From assembly GCF_002028425.1 (NCBI RefSeq), contig NZ_CP020042.1:1922001-1986000 (forward strand): DNA of 64,000 nucleotides, given 5' to 3'. The position numbers and the translations under genes are program-made. This document shows positions 43,161 to 51,681 of the stretch, piece by piece. The stretch is from Streptomyces katrae. Lineage in GTDB: Bacteria > Actinomycetota > Actinomycetes > Streptomycetales > Streptomycetaceae. The notes beneath the pieces were generated by a model. The model was not told the DNA's origin, searched no databases, and saw only the letters and a list, made by a program, of their open reading frames with translations. Each line of letters starts with the position of its first letter. Positions within the stretch are counted from its first letter, which is position 1.

Positions 43161-44090
43161 TCAGGAGCTGCGGCCGCGCCGGGTCAGCACGAGCGCGCCC
43201 GCGCCGACGCCGAGCAGGAGCAGCGCGCCGCCCGCGACCCACGGGGTGACCGAACCGGCCCCGGTCTCGGCGAGGTTGCCGCTCTGCGTGGAGCTCGCCA
43301 GGACGGTCTGGGGCTTGGCGTCCTGCTTGGCGTCCGGCTTCGCGTCCGGCTTCGCGGCGGGTGTCGCGGCCGTCTTCGGGGACTCGCAGTGCGCCTCCGC
43401 CAGGACCACCTCCCCGTCGACCTGGGCCACGTTGAGGTTCAGCGGGTTCACCGACACCTTGAGGCGGAGCGCGGCCGCCGCGGCGGTGGTGGAGGTGGTC
43501 TGCGTGCCGGAGAGCTCCAGGGAGACCGAGCCGACGCCCGGGACCTCGACCTTGGTGGGACCGCCTGCGGTCAGGGTGACCTTCTTGCCGAGGGCGGTGA
43601 CGGTGCCCAGGACGTCGGAGGTGGCGACCGGCTTCCCGCCCGCCGCGCAGTCGGCCTTGGAGGTGACCTTCTCGACCTCGACGAGGGAGAGCGCGGGCAG
43701 GCCCGGGACGTGGACGCGGGCGTGGGCGAGGTTCGCCTCGGCGCGGGAGCCGCTGCGGTCGGCGGTCGCCTTGGCGGTGGCGACGTCCGCCGTGAGCACG
43801 TTCACCGGCCGGCCCTGCTCGGCCCCGTCGAGGGTCACGGTGAGGGCCGTCTTCTCGGCCGAGGCCGGGGCGCTGACCTCGTTGAGGGTGGCCTTCAGCG
43901 GGACGTCCACGGCCTTGTTGAGGAGGCCCACGTCCAGTCCGGTCCGCAGGACGACGGCACCGGAGGTGCCCTGGCCGCCGCCGCTGCCGCCGCTGCCGTC
44001 CGTGGCGAGGGCGGGCGGTGCGGCGAGCAGGGCCACCGCTCCCGTGGCGAGCAGGACGGCCGCGGGCAGGCGGAAGGTGTTGCTGTTCAA
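43161..44090 (-). CDS. SCO1860-type LAETG-anchored cell-surface protein
   Basis: 309 aa. Signal peptide from TTG 44090 (RLPAAVLLATGAVALLAAPPALA), a low-complexity start (GSGGSGGGQG), a long beta-rich extracellular region with two Cys pairs, a PDAKPDAKQDAKPQ spacer, then sortase motif LAETG followed by a hydrophobic helix (VAGGALLLLGVGAGALVL) and RRGRSS tail. It should be attached to peptidoglycan by a class E sortase. TTG has no strong ribosome site; ATG 44144 would put 18 residues before the signal peptide and is less likely. Confidence 0.86.
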   Translation of the reverse strand: MNSNTFRLPAAVLLATGAVALLAAPPALATDGSGGSGGGQGTSGAVVLRTGLDVGLLNKAVDVPLKATLNEVSAPASAEKTALTVTLDGAEQGRPVNVLTADVATAKATADRSGSRAEANLAHARVHVPGLPALSLVEVEKVTSKADCAAGGKPVATSDVLGTVTALGKKVTLTAGGPTKVEVPGVGSVSLELSGTQTTSTTAAAAALRLKVSVNPLNLNVAQVDGEVVLAEAHCESPKTAATPAAKPDAKPDAKQDAKPQTVLASSTQSGNLAETGAGSVTPWVAGGALLLLGVGAGALVLTRRGRSS

Positions 44091-44188
44091 GGTGGTGGAA
44101 CCCCCGGGGAGATGGGTGCCGTCGCGGGCACCAATGGGGGACATCGCGCGCGCCGACGGCTTCGACGCTCGAAATCTTTACGCACTGT

Positions 44189-44223
44189 GAGTGAACAGGC
44201 GGCCACCTGACGTGAGTTCACTC
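44189..44223. promoter_or_regulatory. Inverted repeat GAGTGAAC-N19-GTTCACTC
   Basis: Perfect 8-nt arms, about 100 nt upstream of the LAETG-protein start in a 304-nt gene-free stretch (44091-44394). It could be a regulator site; spacing of about 2.6 turns between arm centres suits a dimer of dimers. Nothing else was recognised in this gap. Confidence 0.4.
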
Positions 44224-44394
44224 CAACGGGTGGTTTCCATGCATGTATTCGATTAGTGGCGCCTCATACGGCACACGAGTTCCCTCGCGTCCCGCCCTCG
44301 CCGGCGGAACGCTGGTTTTCGGACAGCGATAACGACCGATGGGGCCGCCGCGTTACGAGGCGTCAACTCCTTGCTGCCGAAGCGCCGTTGCGGA

Positions 44395-45489
44395 TCAGGC
44401 GCGGACCCTACCGTTCACGACCACGCGCTCCGGCCGCGCCAGCACCCGTACGTCCTCGCGCGGGTCGGAACCGTAGACCACCAGGTCGGCCGGGGCCCCC
44501 TCGGTCAGGCCTGGCCTGCCGAGTCATTCGCGGGCCGCCCAGGCCGTCGCCGAGAGGGCGTCGAGCGGCGGGATGCCCGCCTTCACCAGCTCCTGCACCT
44601 CGGCGGCGACCAGGCCGTGCGGCAGGGAACCGCCCGCGTCCGTGCCGACGTACACCCCGATGCCCGCGTCCCAGGCCGCGCGGACGGTGTCGTAGCGCCG
44701 CTCGTGGAGCCTGCGCATGTGCGCCGACCAGCGGGGGAACTTGGCCTCGCCGCCCGCCGCCAGCTTGGGGAAGGTCGCGATGTTGACGAGGGTGGGGACG
44801 ATGGCGACGCCGCGCTCCGCGAAAAGCGGGATGGTGTCCTCGGTCAGCCCGGTGGCGTGCTCGATGCAGTCGATGCCCGCCTCCACGAGGTCGCGCAGCG
44901 AGTCCTCCGCGAAGCAGTGCGCGGTGACCCGGGCGCCCAGCCGGTGTGCCTCGGCGATGGCCGCCTCCACCTCGGCGCGCGGCCAGCAGGCCGTCAGGTC
45001 CCCCGCCTCGCGGTCGATCCAGTCGCCGACGAGCTTGACCCAGCCGTCGCCGCGCCGGGCCTCGCGGGCGACGTATTCGACCAGTTGCGGCGGCTCGATC
45101 TCGTGCGCGTAGTTGCGGATGTAGCGGCGGGTGCGGGCGATGTGCCGGCCCGCCCGGATGACCTTCGGAAGGTCCTCGCGGTCGTCGATCCAGCGGGTGT
45201 CGGAGGGTGAGCCCGCGTCGCGGATGAGGAGGGTGCCGGCGTCCCGGTCGGTGAGGGCCTGCGCCTCGGCGGTGGCGGCGTCGACCGGGCCGTGGGCGTC
45301 GAGGCCGACGTGGCAGTGGGCGTCGACCAGGCCGGGCAGGACCCAGCCGGTGACGGTGGTGACCTCGCGGGCGGCGGCCGGCCGCTCGTAGGTGACCCGT
45401 CCCCCGACGACCCAGAGCTCGTCGTGGACCTCGTGGGGCCCGGCGAGCACGCGTCCCTTCACATGGAGCACACCGCTGTGATCACTCAT
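44395..45489 (-). pseudogene. Amidohydrolase family gene interrupted by an in-frame TGA
   Basis: Metal-dependent imidazolonepropionase/prolidase-like amidohydrolase. Ligands are visible: VDAHCHVG (HxH), AHCFAED, IEHATG and VGTDAGG. The open frame from ATG 45489 stops at TGA (44524-44526) right after TAWAARE, giving 321 aa. In the same frame past the stop come LGRPGLTEGAPADLVVYGSD, DPREDVRVLARPERVVVNGR and a TGA at 44395, exactly the C-terminal strand region expected of the family. So one TGG-to-TGA change (C to T at 44524 on the plus strand) explains the truncation. The product may be non-functional, partly read through, or a sequence error. Confidence 0.8.
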
Positions 45490-45526
45490 GTCCGCACTGT
45501 ACGTGCGCCCTGGGTAGGCTCGGCCG

Positions 45527-46621
45527 GTGACCCCGGACGAAGAGAGCACCGCCGTGACCCACCCCCTGCTGGACCTTCCGCCGCTGACCGCCGGGCGTTT
45601 CGCCGCCATCGAGCGGGGCGTCGCACGGCTGCTGGACACCCGGCAGGACGTGGTGATCACCCAGGGCGAGGCGCTGCTGCCGCTGGAGGGCTGCATCCGC
45701 TCGGGGGCGCGGCCGGGTTCGACGGCGCTGAACGTCGTCACCGGCCCGTACGGGACCACGTTCGGCAACTGGCTGCGCGACGCGGGGGCGAAGGTGGTGG
45801 ACCTGGCGGTGCCCTTCGACACGGCGGTGAGCGGGGAGCAGGTGGCCCGCGCCCTGGAGGAGCACCCGGAGATCGACTTCGTCTCGCTGGTGCACGCCGA
45901 GGCGGCCACCGGGAACACCAACCCGGTCGCGGAGATCGGCGAGGCCGTACGGGCGCACGGGGCGCTGTTCATGCTGGACGCGGTGGCCTCGGTGGGCGCC
46001 GAGCCGTTGCTGCCGGACGCCTGGGGCGTCGACCTGTGCGTGATCGGCGGGCAGAAGGCGATGGGCGGCCCGGCGGGGGTCTCGGCGGTGTCGGTGAGCG
46101 AGCGGGCGTGGGAGCGGTTCGCGGCCAACCCGGCCGCGCCCCGGCGCTCGTACCTCTCCCTGCTGGACTGGAAGGAGCGCTGGATAGACGGGGGCCGCAA
46201 GACGCTGCTGCACGCCCCGGCGCAGCTGGAGATGCTGGCGCTGGAGGCGTGCCTGGACCGGATCGAGGAGGAGGGCCTGGCGGGCGTCCTCGGCCGGCAC
46301 GCGGCGGCGGCCCGGGCCACCCGGGCGGGCGCGGCCGCGCTCGGCCTGGCCCCGTGGGTCGGGGACCCGGCGCAGGCGGCCCCGGTGGCGACGACGCTGC
46401 GGGTGCCGGACGCCGCGCGCGTGGTGGCCGGGGCCCTGGCCGCGGACCCGTCGGTTCCGCTGGCGGCGGGGGGCGGGGCGCTGGCGCAGGAGATGGTCCG
46501 GGTCAACCACTACGGCCCGGCGGCCTCCCCGGAGGCGGTCGCGGCATCCCTGCGCGCCCTGGCGTCGGCCCTGTCACTGCCGCCGGAGGCAGCGGTGCAA
46601 GCGGCCTCGGCGGCCTGGTAG
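45527..46621 (+). CDS. Class V aminotransferase (serine-pyruvate/alanine-glyoxylate type)
   Basis: PLP enzyme of 364 aa with PLP lysine in CVIGGQKAMGGPAG, the Asp in LFMLDAVASVG, and ALNVVTGPYGTTFGNW. It resembles small alanine-glyoxylate/pyridoxamine-pyruvate type transaminases. Divergent from the interrupted amidohydrolase with a 37-nt gap. GTG 45527 is the annotated start; GTG 45554 (VTHPLLDL) is a reasonable alternative. The amino donor is unknown. Confidence 0.87.
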   Translation: MTPDEESTAVTHPLLDLPPLTAGRFAAIERGVARLLDTRQDVVITQGEALLPLEGCIRSGARPGSTALNVVTGPYGTTFGNWLRDAGAKVVDLAVPFDTAVSGEQVARALEEHPEIDFVSLVHAEAATGNTNPVAEIGEAVRAHGALFMLDAVASVGAEPLLPDAWGVDLCVIGGQKAMGGPAGVSAVSVSERAWERFAANPAAPRRSYLSLLDWKERWIDGGRKTLLHAPAQLEMLALEACLDRIEEEGLAGVLGRHAAAARATRAGAAALGLAPWVGDPAQAAPVATTLRVPDAARVVAGALAADPSVPLAAGGGALAQEMVRVNHYGPAASPEAVAASLRALASALSLPPEAAVQAASAAW

Positions 46622-46926
46622 CGGAGCCTCCGCAGGGCGGACCGCTGGGCGGTCGGGCCGACGTGCCGACCGAGCCGGGCGAACCCGCTCCGGGCGAACC
46701 GCGCTGCCAGACCGGGCCGGGCCGAGTGGACCGGACCGCGCAGGCCGGGCGGCGCCGGGCGGGCGGCGCCGGGCGGGCCGGGCGTCGGGGCTGCCCGGCG
46801 GTCGGGCCGTGTGGACCGGGCCGCGCCGGGCGGGCCGCGCCGGGCGGGCCGGGCGTCGGGGCTGCTCGGCGGTCGGGCCGGGCGGCCGCCCGCGGGCCCC
46901 GGCGGCAGGCCCTCGGGCCGCCCCCC
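46622..46926. repeat. Low-complexity GGCGGGCCGGGC repeats, no gene
   Basis: The gap between convergent aminotransferase genes has imperfect tandem copies of GGGCGGCGCCGGGC and two longer related blocks (about 46728-46808 and 46809-46885) that both end in CGTCGGGGCTGCYCGGCGGTCGGGCCG. No supportable gene is present. Confidence 0.7.
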
Positions 46927-47997
46927 TCAGCCGGCCAGTACGTCCAGCAGGCGGTCCACGTCCGCCTCGGTGTTGTAGAGGTGGAACGAGGCCCGCAGGG
47001 CTCCCTCGCGGGCGGAGGTGTGGATCCCGGCGGCGCCCAGGGCGGGCTGCCGGTGGGCCAGGCCCGGGACGGAGACGATGGCGGCGTCCCCGGGGACGGG
47101 CTCGTGCCCGAGGCGGGCGAGCCCGGCCCGGTAGCGGGCGGCCAGGGCGGTGTCGTGCGCGTGGACGGCCTCGACGCCGATCCGCTCCAGCAGGGCGAGG
47201 GACGGCTCGGCGGCGTAGTACGGGAGGAAGGCCGCGGACTCGTCGAAACGGCGGGCGTCGCCCGCCAGTTGCCGCATCGGGCCGTAGACCGCGTCCCATT
47301 TGGACTCCGCCGCCACCCAGCCCGCGTGCAGCGGCGTCAGCCCGGCCTGGGCCTCCTGCGAGACGGTCAGGTACGAGGCGCCGCGGCCGCCGAGCAGCCA
47401 CTTGTAGCCGCCGGTGACCGTGTACTCGTACGGCGAGGCGTCGAAGGGCAGCCAGCCGGCGGCCTGGGTGGCGTCCACGAGCATCCGCGCCCCGTGCGCG
47501 GAGGCCGCCGCGCGGACGGCGGCGAGGTCCGCCGTCCGGCCGTCGGCGGACTGTACGGCGGACAGCGCGACCAGGGCGGTGTCCGGGCGGACGGCTTCGG
47601 CGAGGGTGTCCAGCGGGGCGAAGCGGACCTTGAGGTCGCCGCGCAGCACGAAGGGGTTCATCACGGAGGCGAAGTCCCGCTCGGGCACGAGGACTTCGGC
47701 ACCGGCGGGCAGGGACGCCGCGATCAGGCCGACGTGGGTGGCGACGGACGATCCGATGGCGACGCGGCGCGGGTCGACGGACACCAGCCGGGCGAAGGAG
47801 GCCCGCACCCGCTCGACGAGGTCGAAGTCCCCCGCCCCGGCGGGCAGTCCGGCTCCGGCGGCTTCGGCCAGCTCCCGTACCGCGGCGACGGCGGACCGCG
47901 GGAGCACCCCGGCGCCGGCGGTGTTGAGGTAGGTGGTGGAGTGCGCGAACTCGGCGGCGCACGCCAGGGACAGTCCGGACAGCGGAGGAAGATCCAT
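46927..47997 (-). CDS. Class V aminotransferase (isopenicillin-epimerase/CsdA-like fold)
   Basis: 356-aa PLP enzyme. It contains TYLNTAGAGVLPRS at the N-terminus, MLVDATQAAGW with the PLP-contacting Asp/Gln, and the lysine in VTGGYKWLLGGRGASY. This signature set resembles the aminotransferase group that includes kynureninase- and epimerase-like enzymes rather than the CsdA desulfurases. ATG 47997 is preceded by a weak site. An 11-bp palindrome AAGCAATGCTT at 48059-48069 lies about 60 nt upstream and could be an operator. Confidence 0.86.
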   Translation of the reverse strand: MDLPPLSGLSLACAAEFAHSTTYLNTAGAGVLPRSAVAAVRELAEAAGAGLPAGAGDFDLVERVRASFARLVSVDPRRVAIGSSVATHVGLIAASLPAGAEVLVPERDFASVMNPFVLRGDLKVRFAPLDTLAEAVRPDTALVALSAVQSADGRTADLAAVRAAASAHGARMLVDATQAAGWLPFDASPYEYTVTGGYKWLLGGRGASYLTVSQEAQAGLTPLHAGWVAAESKWDAVYGPMRQLAGDARRFDESAAFLPYYAAEPSLALLERIGVEAVHAHDTALAARYRAGLARLGHEPVPGDAAIVSVPGLAHRQPALGAAGIHTSAREGALRASFHLYNTEADVDRLLDVLAG

Positions 47998-48141
47998 ACC
48001 GTCCACTGTGCGCGAGGATCACCCCAAAGTCCATTGCCGGGTTTTACTCACCATACCCAAGCAATGCTTATGCTTTCCGCCACGGGGCGCCCGGCACGTG
48101 AGTACGCGGGCGCCCGGCGGGGTCCGGGGTCAGGCCTCGGG

Positions 48142-48849
48142 TCAGACCTGGGGGACGGCGCAGGAGCCGTCCGGCTCGCAGGCCTCCGCGCCGGGGGCCG
48201 ATTCGGGGAGCTCTCGGCCGGCCCAGGCCTGCTCCAGGGCCTTGGTGAACACCTCGGCGGGCTGCCCGCCGGAGATGCCGTAGCGGCGGTCGAGGACGAA
48301 GAACGGGACGGCGTTGGCGCCCAGTTCGGCCGCCTCGCGCTCGTCCGCGCGGACCTCGGCGGCGTAGGCGGAGTCGTCGGCGAGGACCGCGCGGGCCTCC
48401 GCCTCGTCCAGCCCGGCCTCCACCGCGAGGGCGAGCAGCACCTCCGCGTCGAACACCGACCGCTCCTCGGCGAAGTTCGCCCGGAAGGCGAGGTCGAGGA
48501 GCTCCACCTGGCGGCCGCGGGCAGCGGCCAGGTGGAGGAGGCGGTGGATGTCGAAGGTGTTGCCGTGGTCACGGCCGTCGGTCCGGTACTCCAGCCCCTC
48601 GGCGCGGGCGCTCGCGGCGACGTGCTCCTCCATGCCGCGGGCTTCCTCGAGGGTGCGGCCGTACTTGCGGGCCAGCATCTCCAGGACGGGGGCGGTCACG
48701 CCCTTGGCGCTGTGGGGGTCGAGTTCGAAGGAACGGTAGACGACCTCCACCTCGTCGCGGTGCGCGAACTCGGCCAGGCCCTTCGTGAAACGGGCCTTGC
48801 CGATGTAGCACCAGGGGCAGGCGATGTCGCTCCAGATCTCGACGCGCAT
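48142..48849 (-). CDS. DsbA family oxidoreductase, FrnE-like
   Basis: 235-aa thioredoxin-fold protein without a signal peptide. The CxxC active site is CPWC (DIACPWCYIGK, residues 11-14). Further FrnE-type features are SFELDP, NTFDIHRLLHLA and the cis-Pro segment VPFFVLDRRYGISGGQP. Ends in CEPDGSCAVPQV, a second Cys pair. FrnE proteins are cytoplasmic thiol oxidoreductases or isomerases. ATG 48849 follows AGAAGGATC. Confidence 0.92.
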   Translation of the reverse strand: MRVEIWSDIACPWCYIGKARFTKGLAEFAHRDEVEVVYRSFELDPHSAKGVTAPVLEMLARKYGRTLEEARGMEEHVAASARAEGLEYRTDGRDHGNTFDIHRLLHLAAARGRQVELLDLAFRANFAEERSVFDAEVLLALAVEAGLDEAEARAVLADDSAYAAEVRADEREAAELGANAVPFFVLDRRYGISGGQPAEVFTKALEQAWAGRELPESAPGAEACEPDGSCAVPQV

Positions 48850-48949
48850 GATCCTTCTTCTCTCCGGATTCCGGTGGGGGGTTCGGGCCGGTCCGGGCGG
48901 GGTTCCGCCGGACGAAACGGTTTGAGCTTCAACCATTCGCCGTCCCGTC

Positions 48950-49441
48950 TCATTCCCCGGAGCCTTCCCCCACCTCCAGCCACAGGGTGCGGTGGGACCC
49001 GGAGGGGGCGGCCGAGGGGTCGGGGCGCCAGCCGTGGGAGGCGTAGAAGGCCTGGGCGCGGAGGTTGTGTTCGTAGACCTCCAGGCGGACCCGTTCGACG
49101 CCGGCCCGGCGCCAGGCGGTGACGCAGGCGGCGTGCAGGGCGGCTCCGGTGCCCCGGCGCCAGTGGACGGGGTCCACGTGCAGCTGGGTGAGGGTGGTCT
49201 GGCCGTCGGCGGTGAGGAAGGCGGCGACCCCGGTGATCTGCCCGTCCCGCTCGGCGCAGAACACCCGGCCCTCCGCCTCCGTCCGTCTCACCGCGCGGGA
49301 CCAGCCCTCGCGGCAGCGGGCCAGCTCGGTCTCGCCCGCGTAGGCCTGCTCGGGTATGCGCCCCCGGTAGTAGGTGGCGCGCGCCCGGGTGTGCAGGGCG
49401 GCGATGGCGTCCAGATCTTCGAGGAGTGCGGTCCTGATCAT
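48950..49441 (-). CDS. GNAT family N-acetyltransferase
   Basis: 163 aa. The acetyl-CoA binding motif A is clear in QLHVDPVHWRRGTGAALHAA, and the C-terminal strand/helix LEVYEHNLRAQAFYASHGW is typical. Substrate unknown. The gene lies between the FrnE-like and PBP genes, all on the minus strand, with a hairpin at 49453-49483 separating it from the PBP gene. Confidence 0.88.
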   Translation of the reverse strand: MIRTALLEDLDAIAALHTRARATYYRGRIPEQAYAGETELARCREGWSRAVRRTEAEGRVFCAERDGQITGVAAFLTADGQTTLTQLHVDPVHWRRGTGAALHAACVTAWRRAGVERVRLEVYEHNLRAQAFYASHGWRPDPSAAPSGSHRTLWLEVGEGSGE

Positions 49442-49452
49442 GGGAAAAGGAA

Positions 49453-49483
49453 CGCGCCGGGAACCCCGTCGGTTCCCGGCGCG
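49453..49483. terminator. Hairpin terminator after the PBP gene
   Basis: 13-bp perfect stem (arm CGCGCCGGGAACC, partner GGTTCCCGGCGCG) with a CCGTC loop, 21 nt past the PBP stop; on the minus strand it is followed by TTCCTTTTCCC. Confidence 0.8.
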
Positions 49484-49504
49484 GACGGCTCCCTCAGGCG
49501 GTGG

Positions 49505-50953
49505 CTACTTCTTCAGCCACGCCGCCATCATCTTCTGCGCGATCGGGGCGGCCAGCTTGCCGCCGCCGATCTCGGAGCGGTCGGTGTCCGAGTTCTCGAT
49601 CATGACGGCGACGGCGATCTGCTTGCCGCCTGCCTTGCCGTAGGAGGTGAACCAGGCGAGGGGCGGGATGTTGTTGTTCACGCCGCGCTGGGCGGTGCCC
49701 GTCTTGCCGCCGACCTCGGCGCCCGCCACCTGCGCGGGCTTGCCGCCGCCCTCGGTGGCGACGGTGCGCATGGCGTCCTGGAGCATCGAGGCGGTCCTGG
49801 GGCTCATCACCTGCTGGGTCTTCGGCTCCTTGAAGCTCTCCAGCACGGTGCCGCCGGAGTCCGTCACCTCCGAGACCATGTGCGGAGCGGCGAGCTTGCC
49901 GCCGTTCTCGATGGCGGAGGTCACCATGGCCATCTGCAGCGGGGTGGCCTGGACGTCGAACTGGCCGATACCCGTCTGCGCGACCTGGTCGACGGACAGC
50001 TTCTTCGTCGGGTACTTGCTCGGCGGGTTGGTGCGGACCGGGGTGTCGATCTGCGTGTTGAAGCCGAGCTTCTCCGCCATGGCCCGCATCTTGTCCTGGC
50101 CGAGCTTGGAGGCCAGCTCGGCGAAGACGTTGTTGCAGGACAGCCGGAGGGCGGTGCGGGCGGAGGCGTTGTTGCAGGCCTCGTCGCCCGCCTCGCTGGG
50201 CAGCTTCGTCCGGGTGCCGGGGATCGTGTAGTTGCCGGGGACGCCGGTCGGCTGGTCGATGCTGGAGACCACGCCGTTCTCGATCGCCGCGGCCAGGGTC
50301 ACCAGCTTGAAGGTGGAGCCGGGGGCCTGGGGCTTGCGCAGCGCCACGTTCTCCATGGCCTTGCCCTTGTCGGCGGACAGCTCGTCCCAGGCGGCCTGGT
50401 CGCCGGCCCCCGAGATCCGGCCCGGGTCGTAGGAGGGGTTGTTGACCACGGCGAGGATCTCGCCGGTCGACGGGTCCATGGCCACGGCGGCGCCCTGCTT
50501 GCCGTCGAGGGCGTCGTAGGCGGCCTTCTGGACGTCCTTGTCGATGGTGGTCAGGACGTTGCCCGGGGCGGCGCGCTTGTTGGTGAGGACGTCCATCACC
50601 GTCTTCAGCCGGCTGTCCGAGCCGTTGAGCACGTTCTTGTAGACGCCCTCCAGCATGCTGGTGCCGAAGGCCTGGGAGCTGTAGCCGGTGATCGGGGCGT
50701 ACAGGGGGCCGTCCGTGTAGGTGCGCTTGTAGCCGAAGTCCTTGCCGCCCGTCTTCTCCGATCCGGTGATCGCCGTTCCGCCCACGATGATGTTGCCCAG
50801 CGGGTTCTCGTACTGCCCGATGAGGTTGCGGCGGTTGTTCTTGTTGTCTGCGAGGGCCTGGCCTTGGTACGCCTGCACCCAGGTGACCCGCACCAAAAGG
50901 GCCAGCACCAGAAGCAGACAGAAGACCGACGCACGCCTGATCGTCTTGTTCAT
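49505..50953 (-). CDS. Penicillin-binding protein 2 (PbpA-type transpeptidase)
   Basis: 482-aa class B PBP that cross-links peptidoglycan outside the membrane. N-terminal anchor ASVFCLLLVLALLVRVTWV; a short non-catalytic region; then the transpeptidase motifs: STFK (KPQAPGSTFKLVT), SCN (LSCNNVFAEL) and KTG (VGGKTGTAQRG). No rodA/ftsW gene is adjacent; it stands alone between a GNAT gene and a two-component system. ATG start as given, with TTCTGGGGG upstream. Confidence 0.94.
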   Translation of the reverse strand: MNKTIRRASVFCLLLVLALLVRVTWVQAYQGQALADNKNNRRNLIGQYENPLGNIIVGGTAITGSEKTGGKDFGYKRTYTDGPLYAPITGYSSQAFGTSMLEGVYKNVLNGSDSRLKTVMDVLTNKRAAPGNVLTTIDKDVQKAAYDALDGKQGAAVAMDPSTGEILAVVNNPSYDPGRISGAGDQAAWDELSADKGKAMENVALRKPQAPGSTFKLVTLAAAIENGVVSSIDQPTGVPGNYTIPGTRTKLPSEAGDEACNNASARTALRLSCNNVFAELASKLGQDKMRAMAEKLGFNTQIDTPVRTNPPSKYPTKKLSVDQVAQTGIGQFDVQATPLQMAMVTSAIENGGKLAAPHMVSEVTDSGGTVLESFKEPKTQQVMSPRTASMLQDAMRTVATEGGGKPAQVAGAEVGGKTGTAQRGVNNNIPPLAWFTSYGKAGGKQIAVAVMIENSDTDRSEIGGGKLAAPIAQKMMAAWLKK

Positions 50954-51015
50954 CCCCCAGAAGGACGTTCCGGCGGGCCCGTGCGTTCCGCTGCGCCCCG
51001 ATTGTGGCCGGTTTC

Positions 51016-51681
51016 TCAGGCTCTCTTCATCAGGAAGCCCCCCTCGTAGGCGGCGATGACCGCCTGGGTACGGTCGCGGGAGCCGGTCTTGGCGAGGACG
51101 GCGGCCACATGCGTCTTGACCGTCTGCAGGCCCACCCCCAGGTGCCCGCTCATCTCGTGGTTGGACAGTCCGGTGGCCATCAGGCGCAGGACGTCGGCCT
51201 CCCGGTCCGTGAGCCGGGCGGCCCAGGCCGGGGGTGCGGGCGGGGCCGCGGAGGTGTGGGCGGCGGCCAGGGTGCGGACGGCCGCCGGGAAGAGCAGGGA
51301 GTCCCCGCGGGCGACCAGCCGGACCGCGCCGATGAGCTCTTCGGGATCGGCGCGCTTGAGGAGGAAACCGGACGCGCCCGCGCGCAGCGCGTCGTAGACG
51401 TAGGCGTCGTTCTCGAAGGTGGTGACGACCACGATCCTGGGCGGGTCGGCCATGGTGGCGAGGATCTGCTCCGTGGCCCGGATGCCGTCGATCTCGGGCA
51501 TCCGCACGTCCATCAGGGCGACGTCGGGGGCCAGGGAGCGCACCAGGGAGACGGCCTCTGCGCCGGTGGCGGCCTCGCCGACCACCTCCAGCCCGGCTTC
51601 GGCGTCGAGGATGACCCGCAGGGCGGTGCGCACCATCCGCTCGTCGTCGGCGATGACCACGCGCAGCGGCGGCCGGCTCAT
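51016..51681 (-). CDS. NarL/FixJ family response regulator
   Basis: 221 aa. Receiver domain with VVIADDERM, phosphoacceptor Asp in VALMDVRMPEIDG and Thr/Lys in VVTTFEND and FLLKRADP; C-terminal LuxR-type HTH with LTDREADVLRLMATGLSN and LQTVKTHVAAVLAK. The ATG overlaps the stop of the upstream histidine kinase (ATGA), and both should form a pair. Targets are unknown; the next gene upstream of the kinase is a membrane protein that could be a target or sensor partner. Confidence 0.94.
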   Translation of the reverse strand: MSRPPLRVVIADDERMVRTALRVILDAEAGLEVVGEAATGAEAVSLVRSLAPDVALMDVRMPEIDGIRATEQILATMADPPRIVVVTTFENDAYVYDALRAGASGFLLKRADPEELIGAVRLVARGDSLLFPAAVRTLAAAHTSAAPPAPPAWAARLTDREADVLRLMATGLSNHEMSGHLGVGLQTVKTHVAAVLAKTGSRDRTQAVIAAYEGGFLMKRA

